In this document: in pieces, positions 1-11,339 of the stretch | Layout: each line of letters opens with the position of its first letter | Position numbering within the stretch: position 1 is the first letter of the stretch | DNA from: Drosophila pseudoobscura | Taxonomy: Eukaryota; Arthropoda; Insecta; Diptera; Drosophilidae | DNA: 64,000 bases | Direction of reading: 5' to 3' | Assembly (NCBI RefSeq): GCF_009870125.1 | Contig: NC_046681.1 | Span: 13,715,001 to 13,779,000, forward strand | Position numbers and translations under genes: made by a program | Notes under the pieces: model-generated | The model's input: only the letters and a program-made list of their open reading frames with translations | Databases searched by the model: none | Told to the model about the DNA's origin: nothing

Positions 1-1354
1 TTAAAGATGGAAAGGGATTATTATCAAATTATTAAGACAAATTCCAGAATATTGAAGATCTTGAGTGACTAGTGCATTATAAATAAATTATAATATAAAT
101 TGTCCAGTTTCTCATTTGCAAAACGCATTTTAAAATTAACTTTTTTTTTAAGAGATAACAACTTTAAATCAATCAAATTTCTATAGAAAAACTCCCATAA
201 TCTTTTAAAGAATGCCATGAAATAAAAAAAAAAAATCAACTTTTTGCATTTGTTAATCAAAAAGATAAAAGTGAAACAACACAAATCAATTCAAGATAGC
301 GGAAATGTCATAGAGTATTGCCACAAATGTTTTCTTGAAATTAAATCAGGGAAAATATTTTCAAGTCACCTGTCCCACAGTGCACACAGAAAGAGTCGAG
401 AGGGAGTTACAGCGCGAGCAAGAGAGCGGGAAATCCGTGCTCTCTCGCCACTTTTGCAATTGACAGTAATCTATCATGCGCGATCGATTGGCTCTCTCCA
501 AGCGTTGGTTGCCTCACAGCCCCCTCTCTTCCGCTCTATCCGCTGTGGCCCACTCTCGCCGATCGCACCTTTACGCTCACGATCCACTCTCTTCTCTCAG
601 TCCAACTCCCCGTCACGCTCTTCTTTCAATCAAACTCTCATCTGTTGCCTTGCTCTCTGTTGTCTGATGCTTGTCGTTGGATGAGTTAATGCAGTCCATT
701 CGGTCGGTGAGCGTGCGCAAGGCGTCTTAAGATAAGGTTGGACATTGCCAGGGTGTTCTCTTTTGAAGATTTATTTTCCTTGTATGGGTATACATACACG
801 CCACATTCTATACCTGCTTGGGGGAAAATTCATATTTAAGCCAAATCGAAGAGAGCGGTAGGCCCTCACCTTAAAAGTATACACATTGATGAACGGTAGC
901 CTATCAGGCACCTCGCTTTTATCACACACGCGCTCGCTCTCGCGCCCGCTCTCGCACACGTACACACCTGTTCAGAGTCAATAAGAGAGGACGCCAGAGA
1001 AAGCCCCCTTTGAGAGAGAGAGAGAGAGCCGCAATTGCGAGATATTGCGCTAACACTTCATTTGCCGATAAAACCCCAAAAGCTCCACACACACGACACG
1101 GCTCCACGCTCTGCGGCGTCACAGAGTTTTTCTGAAACTAAAGCGAGCGCACATTCCAGTCCAGCCGAAATCTGGATGTAATTGATTTCCCCCCTTTTAA
1201 CAGAAGCAACAAATTAATCAAAACATTTTACAAATCAACCTGCTCCCATTCTTTTTGACACCAACAAACAAAACAAAAAAAAAGAAGAAGGAAACAAGAG
1301 ACAATCGGAGATATAATAAAATTAAATTAAAAAAGCATATTAAAAGACGACAAA
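1..1354 (+). promoter_or_regulatory. Upstream region and 5' leader of the first gene
   Basis: No protein gene is supported here. The stretch 390-760 is rich in CTCTC/GAGAG and CACTC motifs, and 1014-1027 is a short GA run; these are the kind of GAGA-rich blocks found in Drosophila promoters. The last 200 bases are A-rich and lead straight into the ATG at 1355, so this is probably 5' UTR. Open frames in the block are GC- and CT-rich with no domain signature and are treated as chance. The transcription start was not located. Confidence 0.45.
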
Positions 1355-4300
1355 ATGTGCCGCTGCTGTCAAAAGTAAGTGAACCTTTTTTTTAGCCGCT
1401 GTTTTCCGTCGACAGTAAATTATTTTTTACTAACATTTGAAATTGCGTTTTTTTACCCCCCCTCCCCGCCCCGTAGCTGTTGGGAAGATTTCTACTGGAA
1501 CTGCTTTGAGGAGCGCTTTTGCTACGATGAATCGATTGGTAAGTCACTCGAAAACTATGGCTATTATTTGATCAGATTTGACGGTTTTGACGGAGCCGGG
1601 GAGCACTCACAGGTGAGGAGCACAGGGGGAGGGTACGTAAGTGAGTGAGTGAGTGAGTGAGTACACTCAAAGCGTACACTCACATTCACATTCAAAAGTA
1701 GATCTTGAAACGCACCATGCGCCATGCGACGATATTTGCGCGTTTTAACGTGTTTGGCATTTCAGATTTAGATTGTGCGGACAACAACAAAAAAGACGAA
1801 ACAACAACGAAATGCAGTAAAATGATATTATGGAATTTTTTCAAATATTCAGTTGGGCCTTCAGTGATTTGTAGATGTAGATGCAGGTGGAGTTCGAATT
1901 TCCATGAATATTATATAATGCTAGAGAGAGTGAGTACTTTTAAAGATAAATGCAGGATTTTTGTAAAAATTAGTAATTTAAATTTTGTTGTCTAAGAAAA
2001 TATGTTTTATATAAATTGTGAATCTATATCTACAGATCTACAATTAAATCTTGATGAATTTTATGGACCCCTAGTATATAATATTTATAGCAGGTTTCTT
2101 TCTGAGGATAATCCAACAAACTGAATTTTAAAATTTAGCTAAAAAATGTTTACAACTTTAAAAGGTACATAGGAAAATAACTAAAAAAAATATATAAAGT
2201 AACCAGTAACCAGGTCTTTCGGGGTATTTTAAGCCTCAAACCGTCAAAGTGGGCCTCTCCTTTGAATCTGAGATGTATTAAAATTGCTCACGAATTTTCC
2301 TTCTTTTTGCCCACTTGTTTTTGCAGCCAATTACAATCCCGAAGACGACGAGGACTATTTGGCCGCTCAAAAGAATGGCCAGATCATTGGACGCATACAG
2401 CCAGCAACTACAGACAATAATAATTCCTTGACTGTGCCACAACAACCGATTTGCGATCAGCCGCAAATGCGGCAAAACAGCTCCGGTCTGGGCCTGAGTC
2501 TAATGAGGTACTAATTGATAGATCAAATTTTGATCTCCCACAAAAACGATCCAAAGATCATATTTAGCACATTGTTTGCAGAGAGGCATCCGATTAGCGA
2601 TTGGCTTATAATTTGAATTATTAATTTACACACCAATCTTTCTCTCTCTCTGTTTGTCTCGTTCTGATTCCGCCCGTTTAGTGCCAAGATGCATGAGGAG
2701 GACTATCGTCGCGAGACGCAAATAAATGTACCCACACTGGGTCCCGAGATATTGGCGGTATTTGCCAATTCGCAGATCTTCCAAGACCATCAGCCCACAA
2801 AGTTAAATCGCATCAGCACAAAGACATATTTAGCCGGAATCCATTCGCCCAATCGGGAGATGCCAACGACGCCGCGAGTCAGCGATCAGGATCGCTTGTT
2901 GCGTCGCCTGGAAGGTAATGATGGACATGGTAGTGCCCATACACCACTCCTGGGTGGTGGCAATGGTAGCAAGAGTGGCAAGAGCACACGAAGCAGCAGC
3001 ATTGTGTCCAGCGGTGTGCCGAAGGTTAAGTTCTATCTAAATTGAGGGGGCACCGCCTGGGGTGGGTGTATATTCGCAGTATTTGTGCCAAAGAATGATA
3101 AACTTTCGGAACACACACAAATGTGACTTAATATTATTAACTAATTAGTTCTAAGTGTTGCGCGATAGCAACAGAACATAGACACAACGATATATTCGAC
3201 AAAGCATTTTCTATTGCTGGCATTTTAGTATTATCTAGAGCTCTAAGTTTCCATACTTTACGTTTACAATAACTATATCCTAAATAAGTCTTAATTGATG
3301 GACCTTGTAAAAGTGTAGTCCTAAAATAAGACCCCGAGTAAAACAATTTTTACTTATCACAAAAAAACTAAAAGAAATAACCATTTTCTGGATTCATATA
3401 TAAGGAACTGAAGGAACACCTATTGATAATGATTCTAACAGAGCTAGATATATAGCTTATATCATATATTGAACTTGGAGGCATCAAATATGAATATTAT
3501 TTATTGAAGAATCATCTAGGAAAAAGATTATTCTAAAGACTACCATCTCTCTGGCGATGATTTCATCGAATCAAGCTAAAGATATATACATACTTCTATC
3601 TCTACAAAATCCACTGCAACTCTTGGATTGGGAAAAAATACTGTATTCATTGGACTTTCCGTTCCTAGCAACTCTTTAATCTTCGAGATTTTAAAAGCGA
3701 TATTCTTCTTGGGCGAACAGGCCCTCGATGTGCCTCGACAAAAACGTTTCGATTGGTTGAAAGACCCTACGAATTTTGCTCGAGCAGCTAGACCTCACTT
3801 CGAGTGTTCTTTCTAATTAAAATTCAAAAATAAAAACATTTAGAAAAGTTTTTTACCCACTTTAAGGCTGCTAATCCCAGCTTTATCCATTAAATTGTCA
3901 GTTTTGTGATTTGGAACACACTTAAAATCCATTTTGCTGACTTTACTTTGAGTCATTTTCTCAGGAATCTTATGGCTAAAGTGCGATATCATTTATGCAC
4001 TTTGAACAATGAAATTGTTTGCTAAGCATTGGCATTACTCAGCAGCAGCAGCTAATTGCCTGAGATCGGATTAAACAACACACTTCAGTAGCGTTGAGAG
4101 GGTGTTCTTCCTAATGATGTGGAATTCCTATTCGATGTAGAATATAAATGATGAAAATTGAGAGCGGAGTTGAGAAGATTAGAAGAGATTTAAGTGAGGA
4201 ATTGTTAACAGATCATGTCGAAATAGAAGCAAGAGGGACTAGTTAAACTTTTGCGAAGAGGTATAGGAAAAGTTTTATGAAGTAACCAATGAAATCAGAT

Positions 4301-6849
4301 TTTAACAAAAGAATTGTGTGAAATTCTTCTCCAAACTTGGAGTCATCTCAAAGGTACTCGTCCGTACGTTTCTCTTCCATTAACCTTATTCTCATCGCCC
4401 AAAAGTTTTCCACACCTTTTGAAGCCTCAAATGCGGAAGAAACGAATGTAATCTGGAAACTGGGACCAAAATTTAATTAACAAAATTATTTCGCACTGAC
4501 GAAGATACCGGTTTCCCATCTGGAGTTGGATTAACATTTTGTATGGGATGGGGTTCTGGTAGCCATTCAAACGTGGTGTACGTCAGCCATTAGTTATCAC
4601 ATCTGGAAAAGATAAAACCCGCAATCCGGCAGCTGCAATTGGAGATCATTTTTATGGGCGGTCAGGGCCCGCCAGCGATTTATCATATTTTATGCAAATT
4701 GAGAAATCATTATGGCATGAGAGTACACTCCACACGCCACCCTACCAACACTCTCTCCCATACTCAAACCGAATCGAATCGAACGAATCAGCCAATTAGT
4801 CAAATTCCCGATTTTGATTCCCTTATCGGAATCCCATATATAAAAATGTTAACAGCAAATAAACAGTGTGTATGAGTGGTGGTAGCAGCTTTTTCGTGGC
4901 CACCGTTCAGAGAGAGTTTTGGGCTGAATAAAATGTGAGATAAGAGAGTGGAAGACCTTGCAATCAGTTTTTCAGTTTTGTTAACGATCGATTCATTCTA
5001 AATCTGAGCTGATAAAAACCCTAAAGGCAAAGAAATTATCAAATTTCAAAGGGTTTTGGTATCATATTTCTTATAGGTAGGTTTTCTTTAAGACCTTTTG
5101 AAAATTTTAGAACAATGGAACCTTTTGTAGCTTAATTTTACATTGTGTGCATTTCAGAGGAACTGTCATCCCACACATCGTAAAAGTTGCCCTAGAATAT
5201 TGTTTTCTCCCAAGGTTTTGTTGTATTTATAGATTATATGTACACATACATATATGTACTCATGATATTCCAATCTTAACGACGTTTAACTATTCATCAC
5301 GTTTTTTGTTGCGGCTTTTGTGCTGAATGGTGAATGGACTTTTTATACACTGAGCAAAAACAGTTAAAGCCCATATTTTATTGCCTTTCGTTCACTGGCA
5401 TTGCCGCAAAGGCGTCACAAGATATACTCGTATAATATGTAGTATATATTTTTATGGTTCTGACGTTGGCCGTCGGAACCAAAGTCTTTCCAATGGACGT
5501 GCCCTCAAACGTACATATGTATGTGCGTTTATATACAGTGCGTTTCAGTGCCTTAAAGCAGATATATAATGTTTTCTAATAAATTAAATAATGCAAAATA
5601 GCAAAATAGTTATGATAGAAAAATCGAAGAATGCAATGAATTTTTATAGGTTTTCTACAATTTAGACTTTATAATTTTGTATCGCACTGTTTTTCTATAA
5701 ATTATAGGACAATCTTTGTATCGTAAATGTTTACTGAATCAGCATGATGACATTATTTTCTTGATAGATAAAGATTACGTGCGGTCAACCAGCATTTGAG
5801 GTTCTAGGATTGTCATACGGGTATTTCCTTTTGATAGAGGTTATGATTCTTTAAGATATAGAAACAGGGAAATTTCCTAAGAGTCTCCTCTTTTTTTCCA
5901 GAGTGGTTGGTTACCCCAGAGTGTTGTTTATTATCTCTTCGTATCTGTCATATCTGTCATGAACTCTAGGGCTCTTTATCTTGTTTGCCAACCTTTTATT
6001 AGTACTATCTGTTACGATACGTCAACTGATAATCTTTAGTTACGATTCATAGTAATGTTATATGATATACATATCCCATATTTTCCAGGCGATGCTACAG
6101 ATTCAAAGACATCACCCGAGAAACGAATTACATTCACTTTGGCCCCATCCTCGGCAGAGTGCTCGCCCGAGGGAAGTCAGACCTTGTCCCCCAAAAAGTT
6201 CGAGGCCATTGCCGAGGAGGAGAAGGAAGACGAAAAGGAAGACGAGGAGGATTCCCTAGAGGAGGTTGTACTGCGACCCCGCCTCATTGATCGACATCCC
6301 CATCTGTTGGCCAATCCCAGTGGCCTGGCCACCACACCGAAGCGTATCCTGCGCTCGGCCAAGAGTGTGCCGCACATGCACGTGAGATCGGCGGCCAGTG
6401 AAACGGATATATTCTCCATCAGCGGCACTGTGAACAGCAGCCAGATAAGCATGACACCGGAGGTTCCCTTCATATCGTTCAGCAATCTGCCCAAGAACTA
6501 CGAGGACACACCGACCATCGAGAAGTACCGCGTGTCGCAGAGCCTGTACTCCATTCAGACGGCAAATGCGGCGAGGGCCACACAGGATGATTACTCGATG
6601 CCACGCTACTTCCGTCGCTCTGCCATGCTCATGACCCAGAGCTCCGAAGTATTGCCTGGCAGTTCCTTGGCATCCATGACACCATCGGCCACGTCTTCCA
6701 CGTCGCCCGGTTCCTCCAACAACGAGCTGCGTCGCCCGGAAAAGGAGAAGAGCAAGCGCCTCCAAATGCTGCGCGGCAATCTGCCGCCACTACTCATCCA
6801 TTCCGTCTCGTTCAAGCGTAATCGCGATGAAGGCAAACAAGTGGATTAA
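1355..6849 (+). CDS. Unrecognised Cys-rich/low-complexity protein, long isoform
   Basis: I do not recognise this gene. Five exons fit canonical GT-AG introns and keep frame: 1355-1374, 1477-1538, 2327-2507, 2682-2914 and 6089-6849, giving about 418 residues. The first coding exon is only 20 nt and starts MCRCCQNCW, so the N-terminus carries a cysteine cluster that could be lipidated (inference). An acidic stretch (NPEDDEDY) follows, then a Thr/Ser/Pro-rich part. The last exon encodes a Glu/Asp-rich tract (EEEKEDEKEDEEDSLEEV), many Ser/Thr and a basic C-terminus. I see no membrane segment or catalytic motif. The start is the only ATG that opens exon 1 at a clean GTAAGT donor. A polyadenylation signal lies near 7046. 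The gene is convergent with the kinase gene that follows. Exon structure is seen in the sequence; function is unknown. Confidence 0.8.
2915..3045 (+). CDS. Alternative read-through 3' end of the first gene (short isoform)
   Basis: If the donor at 2915 (GAAG|GTAATG) is not used, exon 4 stays open and ends at the stop closing at 3045, giving a protein of about 208 residues ending KVKFYLN. The added segment is Gly/Ser-rich (residues around LLGGGNGSKSGKSTRSSS). When the donor is used, the codon split (G|GC) joins exactly in frame to the exon at 6089. Both forms keep coding-like composition, so two C-termini look intended. The 3.1 kb intron 2915-6088 otherwise shows no supported gene. Confidence 0.6.
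3046..6088 (+). other. Long intron / short-isoform 3' UTR, no other gene seen
   Basis: This AT-rich stretch is intronic for the long isoform and 3' UTR or downstream DNA for the short one. The acceptor TTTTCCAG ends at 6088. Small open frames at 3628-3816 and 4639-4875 lack splice context, family motifs or sustained codon bias. No repeat of note was recognised. Confidence 0.5.
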
Positions 6850-7563
6850 TATCCATAAAATTGTACTTTAAAATATATGTGTACCTATTGTTAATCTGTG
6901 TTTCTGTATTTTTGTTGTATCTGACTTAGTGTGTAGGTCCTGCGTAAGGGATTAATGTATTGTTCTATAAGCTATAACCTTTGTCCACTCTCACTCAGTA
7001 TTCGGATATGTACTTCATTATGCATGTATGATTGATATTACAAAATAAAATTCATATTACTACAAGTAAATGTATTAAAACTAAAATTTCTAGGATTTAA
7101 TGGAATTTAAAAAAAAATTTAAAACCCTTAGAGGTTGCCAGCAAAATTTTCGAAATTTAATTTAAATCCACATTCAAGTTAACAGCTCTTATTATTTATC
7201 AGGCGGCAATTTCAAATAAAAGAAAACCAAAATAAAATGTTTCTTGTTTCATGCTTGAATAAATAATACATTTATTATACATTTGTGACAAAAAATAGAG
7301 TACAACGTATTTTATTCCCCTCAAAGTGGAAGGACAGGCTTTCGTGATTTATTTCTTAATGAAATATGCAGAAAATAGTTAGTTACAGCAAGCATTATAA
7401 ACCAAATAGTGCTATAGCTCAACGCTTTCTTAAAAATCAGTGATTTCCCTTAATTAATTCGTGATGTGTAAAGTGGTGATGTGGCTATAGCTATCTTAAC
7501 CTTTTAGAATACATTTCATATAAAAAATACATATTCGAGTAAAATTTGAACAGTAATTTCCAG

Positions 7564-8177
7564 TTACTTGAGTTGCAGCATATCCAATAGCTGGTCTATA
7601 AATCCCTGATCATTCTCATCTTCATTAGGCACAACAAAGTCAAAGCTATCGTAGTCATCCAGATCACATTCGGAGGGCACATCATCAATGCCCTTTGTGA
7701 AGGTCCAGCCCCGGGCCTGACGCGTCTCTGGGCGTGAGGTAAGTCGTACCGTTCGGACCATATTCTGACCATAGGTCTCGCGAAACCATTTGATGTCATT
7801 CTTCCGCCGCACATCGCTGACTATGACGTAAGCGATCTGATCCAGGGGCGCCTCCTCCATGGCTGCACGGCAAAAGTAGCCATAGTCCTTGTTGCGCACC
7901 TCATCGCTCCACACAATCATATCCCGACGATACTGCTCCTTGTAGGGGCCATCGCTGAGCAAGGCACTAAGGTCCAATTGCAGCTTGCGCGCCCATTCCG
8001 ATTTGATGGGCTCCGAGATCCGTACAATTATTGCGCGATTCGTTAAGCTATTGCATAGATAAAAAACTTCTTTAACTGAATGTTTTATTTGTACACCCCT
8101 TACCGCTTTTGTAGTCTCTCGGATATATAATCCTTGCCGCACTTGCGTTTACCACTAATTAAGACTATTTTCAACAT
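7564..8177 (-). CDS. Pmvk: Phosphomevalonate kinase
   Basis: This gene phosphorylates mevalonate 5-phosphate to the diphosphate with ATP, in the mevalonate (isoprenoid) pathway; the animal enzyme is an NMP-kinase-like protein of about 190 residues. There are two exons: 8177-8104 and 8047-7564, with a 56 nt GT-AG intron; the product is 185 residues, close to the family length. The N-terminus (MLKIVLISGKRKCGKDYI) carries the P-loop-like GKRKxGKD signature typical of animal phosphomevalonate kinases. Later come SDGPYKE and the conserved WSDEVRNKDYGYFCR and VSDVRRKNDIKWF blocks. The start is the ATG that puts the nucleotide-binding strand at residue 2. A DRE-like site lies upstream, and an overlapping upstream frame precedes the start. 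In Drosophila this is the CG10268 product (recalled, not searched). It lies tail-to-tail with the gene ending at 6849. Confidence 0.93.
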
Positions 8178-8322
8178 TTTTCTGTTGACTAACTTTCACT
8201 TTTGGATGGCCCACGTTTGCTTTTCCAATGGCGCTGGCCCTCAATACTGCTGATGTTTGGTGAATTGCATCAGATATTCTCGCAGGCCTGAACTCTGGGT
8301 TAAACCTCAGGCATTGTTTCAT
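8155..8322 (-). other. Upstream open frame overlapping the Pmvk start
   Basis: An ATG at 8322 opens a 55-codon frame (MKQCLRFNPEFRPARISD...) that runs over the Pmvk ATG at 8177 in another frame and stops at 8155. If it lies in the mature leader, ribosomes would have to bypass it or reinitiate to make the kinase. Whether it is in the transcript depends on the transcription start, which I place near the DRE (inference). It may be a chance frame. Confidence 0.4.
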
Positions 8323-8436
8323 CTTATTTATGGTAATTTCAGTCAAAAATTGATGCGAACATCGGATTTGTTTACATTTTCAATTTAAATCAGCTGCTGG
8401 TGTATCGATGGGGTCTATAGGTGTGTCCATAGTAAA

Positions 8437-8444
8437 TATCGATA
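8437..8444. promoter_or_regulatory. DRE (DREF-binding element) upstream of Pmvk
   Basis: The palindrome TATCGATA is a perfect Drosophila DNA replication-related element, a core motif of TATA-less housekeeping promoters. A second near match (TATCGATG) is at 8403. It sits about 260 bases upstream of the Pmvk ATG and probably marks that promoter; between them lies the leader with the upstream frame. Confidence 0.6.
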
Positions 8445-8460
8445 GTCCGCTTTGTGAGCG

Positions 8461-9423
8461 GGGTTTTTGAATGAAAACTAAATTTTTTGATTATTTTAAG
8501 CAATTGTTTTTGGCAAAATCCAAAACAGGGGATTGGGTTAAGTCACTAACCAAACAGTATACTGTATGGTTAGTGGTTAAATTCAACGAAGTATCAATTA
8601 CTTTTCTTGAGCGGCCTATTCAAATGACAAAAGGTATATGAAAGTCGTCCATATTTTACGTCCCATGTTTAGTGATTCTTTGAAGGAATGTCTTTCAAAG
8701 AAAATGATGAGAAACAGTCAGTACAGTATCAGATAATTAGAAGCTATTGTTACTTTTAAGAAAATTTAGCAACAAAGTACATCTAATTTTGTTTTTTTTT
8801 TAAACCGTGTAAAATAAGACATTGATCGTATGCAAAAATAGGCGGTTGGTTCATTATCTCTAAAGCCTAATAAAATTAGGGAACAAATTAGGAAACGTTG
8901 GACAAAACAATTTGCGTATAAAAAAGTCTTTACCAAACACGTCTGATTGCATTGGTAATTCACAAAATACGAACACATTTCTATTGCAAAAATGTAATCC
9001 CCTTAAATTTACACAAGGGAATTCCCCTAAATTTTTGTTATCTACAATTGCTCTGACCAGTAAATTTGCTTGCATGTAAATATACGCAAAAATAAAACGA
9101 AAGAGAAAAATATGTACATGTGTATTCTCTATATGCTCCTTCTTGTTTTCGTTTGGTTTCTAGCTGCTTATGAGCTAAGTGTTTTTTTATCTATTTGTGT
9201 TTTGTTATTTTGAACCGTGCTAAATGGAATAAAATCGTATAAACAAAGTCAAAATGTTTGATTTTCAAACCGTGTAAAAACAGAATTAGGTGTAAACAAA
9301 TGGCATTCTTTAAAATACATTTTTTTAATTTCATTCGATTCTTAATTTACAGTAACTTTCTTCTTAATTTAAAACCGAACTTGCCTAAAAAACCGCTGTT
9401 CTTGAGTGTATGGTGGTGGTCTA
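8461..9423 (-). other. Hakai 3' UTR / intergenic DNA
   Basis: AT-rich DNA between Hakai's stop and the Pmvk promoter. The motif AAACCGTGTAAA or a close variant occurs three times (about 8801, 9211 and 9267) in what would be the Hakai 3' UTR or downstream flank. No gene is supported; the short open frames lack coding features. Confidence 0.4.
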
Positions 9424-10850
9424 TCATATCCTATATTGCGTTTGCTGCCAATTTCCGCTTGTGCTGCCCGCTGCACTGGCCGTCTCGTAGGTGGCTTGAG
9501 TGGAGTTGTGGGTAGGAGGTGGAGCAACGCCGCCACTGACTGCTCCCGGTGGCCCCGCACTGCCAAAGGAGGCCAGAATGCTGCTGTAGTATGATGCATC
9601 GGCTACGGACTCTGACTGATGGGACGGACCCTTTTTCAGCGACTGGTGCAGCGAGGCCTTGCCCTGGTGGCAGTCCAGGGCGTTGGCATTGTTGATTCTG
9701 GCCAGATTCGCCAGCGTGAGCGTTGAGTGCGCGTGGACGGAGTTTTGAGCGGCCGCAACGGCAGCGGCAGAGCCAGGCGGTGGAATGGTGCCGACAGACA
9801 TGGCTGGAAGGCGCGACAAAGAGCGAGCAACGGAGGAGGAGGAGGACGAGGCAGGTGACTCGGAGAGCTGCAAGGGGCAAGCGTTTTTAGACAAGACAGC
9901 TTAGTTTAGGAGCCATAGGTACCACTCGCCTTGCGCTGCTTATGCAAGCCGCTCAGGTCCGCCAGCTTTGGGTCAACAACAACAACCCCGCCGCCCGCTG
10001 CACCAAGAGCCGTTGGTGGTGGCGGCAGCTGGGGTGCCACATGTCTGTGATTGATGTGAGCCTGCAGGTCGCGCTGGGACAGATAAGTGCGTCGACAACC
10101 CGTGCTGCCGTACCGACTGCCGCCATGGGTACACATGAAGACGGTGCCCAGGCCGCTCTGCTCAACTCTCAGCACCTTGTCGCTGCATCGAGGACAGCTC
10201 TTGATGGGCTCGGCGCGGGCACACTTCAGGCAGAAGACGTGTTTGCATGGTATCATCCGGCCATAGACGAGTATGGGCTTGTCGCACTGATCGCAACAAT
10301 GGATCATGGGATTTAGTACCTTCTCGCCGATGAGGCTGACTTTGTGGTTCCATTTCAGGCGCAACATCGGCTCCGGTGGCCCGCGCGACAATGTGGTAAA
10401 GGTGGGTGCCTCCAGTTGTGATATGTCCGATTCCATGTCAACTGTTGGGGCAAAGCAATGGTTTTTGGAGGTTCAAATAATCCTTTGGGATGGCTTCTTA
10501 CTCGTTTTGGCCATTACAGGCAAGGCCACCTGCTGCTGAGGCGCCGGCGGCGTCATATCCGCATTTGCTGTGGCCTGTTGCTCCTCCAACACTGTGGCCA
10601 CCTCCATTTCGTTGTCCTTGTCCAAATCTTGCATGATGGCATCTTCCACATGGTCTGTGCTGGCGGGACTGCCTTCCAGGACGGTTGTATGTGATGCCAC
10701 GGATGCCGCAGCTCCCGCTTCATAGGCGGCTTCAATCACGCTAGTGTCGTCGATCTTTTTGCCACGACCACGTCCTCGCCCGCGACCCCTGCCACGAGCT
10801 CGAGTTCCACGGCCACGTCCACGACCGCGTTTCACTTCTTCGTTATCCAT
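9424..10850 (-). CDS. Hakai: Hakai E3 ubiquitin ligase / m6A writer cofactor
   Basis: Hakai (CBLL1 family) is a RING/HYB-domain E3 ligase and a member of the m6A methyltransferase-associated complex. Three exons fit: 10850-10502, 10441-9930 and 9867-9424, giving about 434 residues. The first intron (10501-10442, 60 nt) removes an in-frame TGA and is a clean GTAAG...CAG intron. The N-terminus has an RG-rich tract (RGRGRGRG repeats). The RING runs from about residue 166 to 202 (CCDQC...CKHVFCLKC...CPRC) and is followed by the HYB zinc-finger part ending HINHRH near residue 250. The C-terminus is Ala/Ser/Pro/Gln-rich. The second intron (9929-9868) has a GC donor (AAG|GCGAGT) and a TTGCAG acceptor, joining K to LSESP in phase 0. 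If that intron is kept, translation ends after KASGTYGS at 9906. The gene is divergent from PCNA2 with about 490 bp between starts. Confidence 0.93.
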
Positions 10851-10921
10851 TCGGTTACTTTAAATGAAGTTTATTTGGAAAATTTGCGTGTTTTTCGTTT
10901 GTTTTTTGTTAGAGCTGGGAA

Positions 10922-11015
10922 CAGTGTGACCGCGGACTTATCCATAAAATATACCGTCAGAAATATACCGAAACATATCGTCTCATTTAAAAAATATACC
11001 CCAAATATACTGACG
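10922..11015 (-). promoter_or_regulatory. Hakai promoter: Ohler motif 1 with upstream ATATACC repeats
   Basis: On the minus strand 10931-10922 reads GGTCACACTG, matching Ohler motif 1 (bound by M1BP in Drosophila). Directly upstream on that strand are four GGTATATTT-like units (plus-strand ATATACC at about 10948-10955, 10961-10968, 10992-10999 and 11001-11009, approximate). The same arrangement occurs in front of Cks30A. It fits a TATA-less housekeeping promoter and the position fits a start near 10.9 kb. Confidence 0.6.
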
Positions 11016-11213
11016 AATTCAAGATCTATTTTACATATTCCTCGTTTTTGATCTTCCGTGGAATATTCTCAGCTATATAGATCTCTCAGGTTTGCCCAAA
11101 TAATTTTCTATGATTGATGAATCGATTTTGATTACGATGACCACCTTTTAAGTACTTGCTTTTGTTTTGACAAAAACACAGTTTCAACAAAAATATTCAA
11201 TAGTCGCAGTTTG

Positions 11214-11221
11214 TGACGTCA
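11214..11221. promoter_or_regulatory. CRE/ATF-type palindrome upstream of PCNA2
   Basis: TGACGTCA is a perfect CREB/ATF palindrome 119 bases upstream of the PCNA2 ATG. It is a plausible regulatory site in the shared Hakai-PCNA2 intergenic region; binding is inferred only. Confidence 0.35.
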
Positions 11222-11339
11222 ATGTTGCTGAAATTTGTAGACTCATTTGTTGTCATCATTTGCTGAACAGCTGTTCGTGTCTATTTGTTTATTTCCGATT
11301 GTGAAATTGACAGAAAATATTTAAATTAATTTAAGTACG

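Noticed and set aside
3628-3816. 62-codon frame inside the long intron of the first gene
   Set aside because: No matching splice signals, no motif; likely chance.
6256-6765. 169-codon minus-strand frame
   Set aside because: It is the antisense shadow of the last exon of the first gene, whose plus-strand frame has the splice fit.
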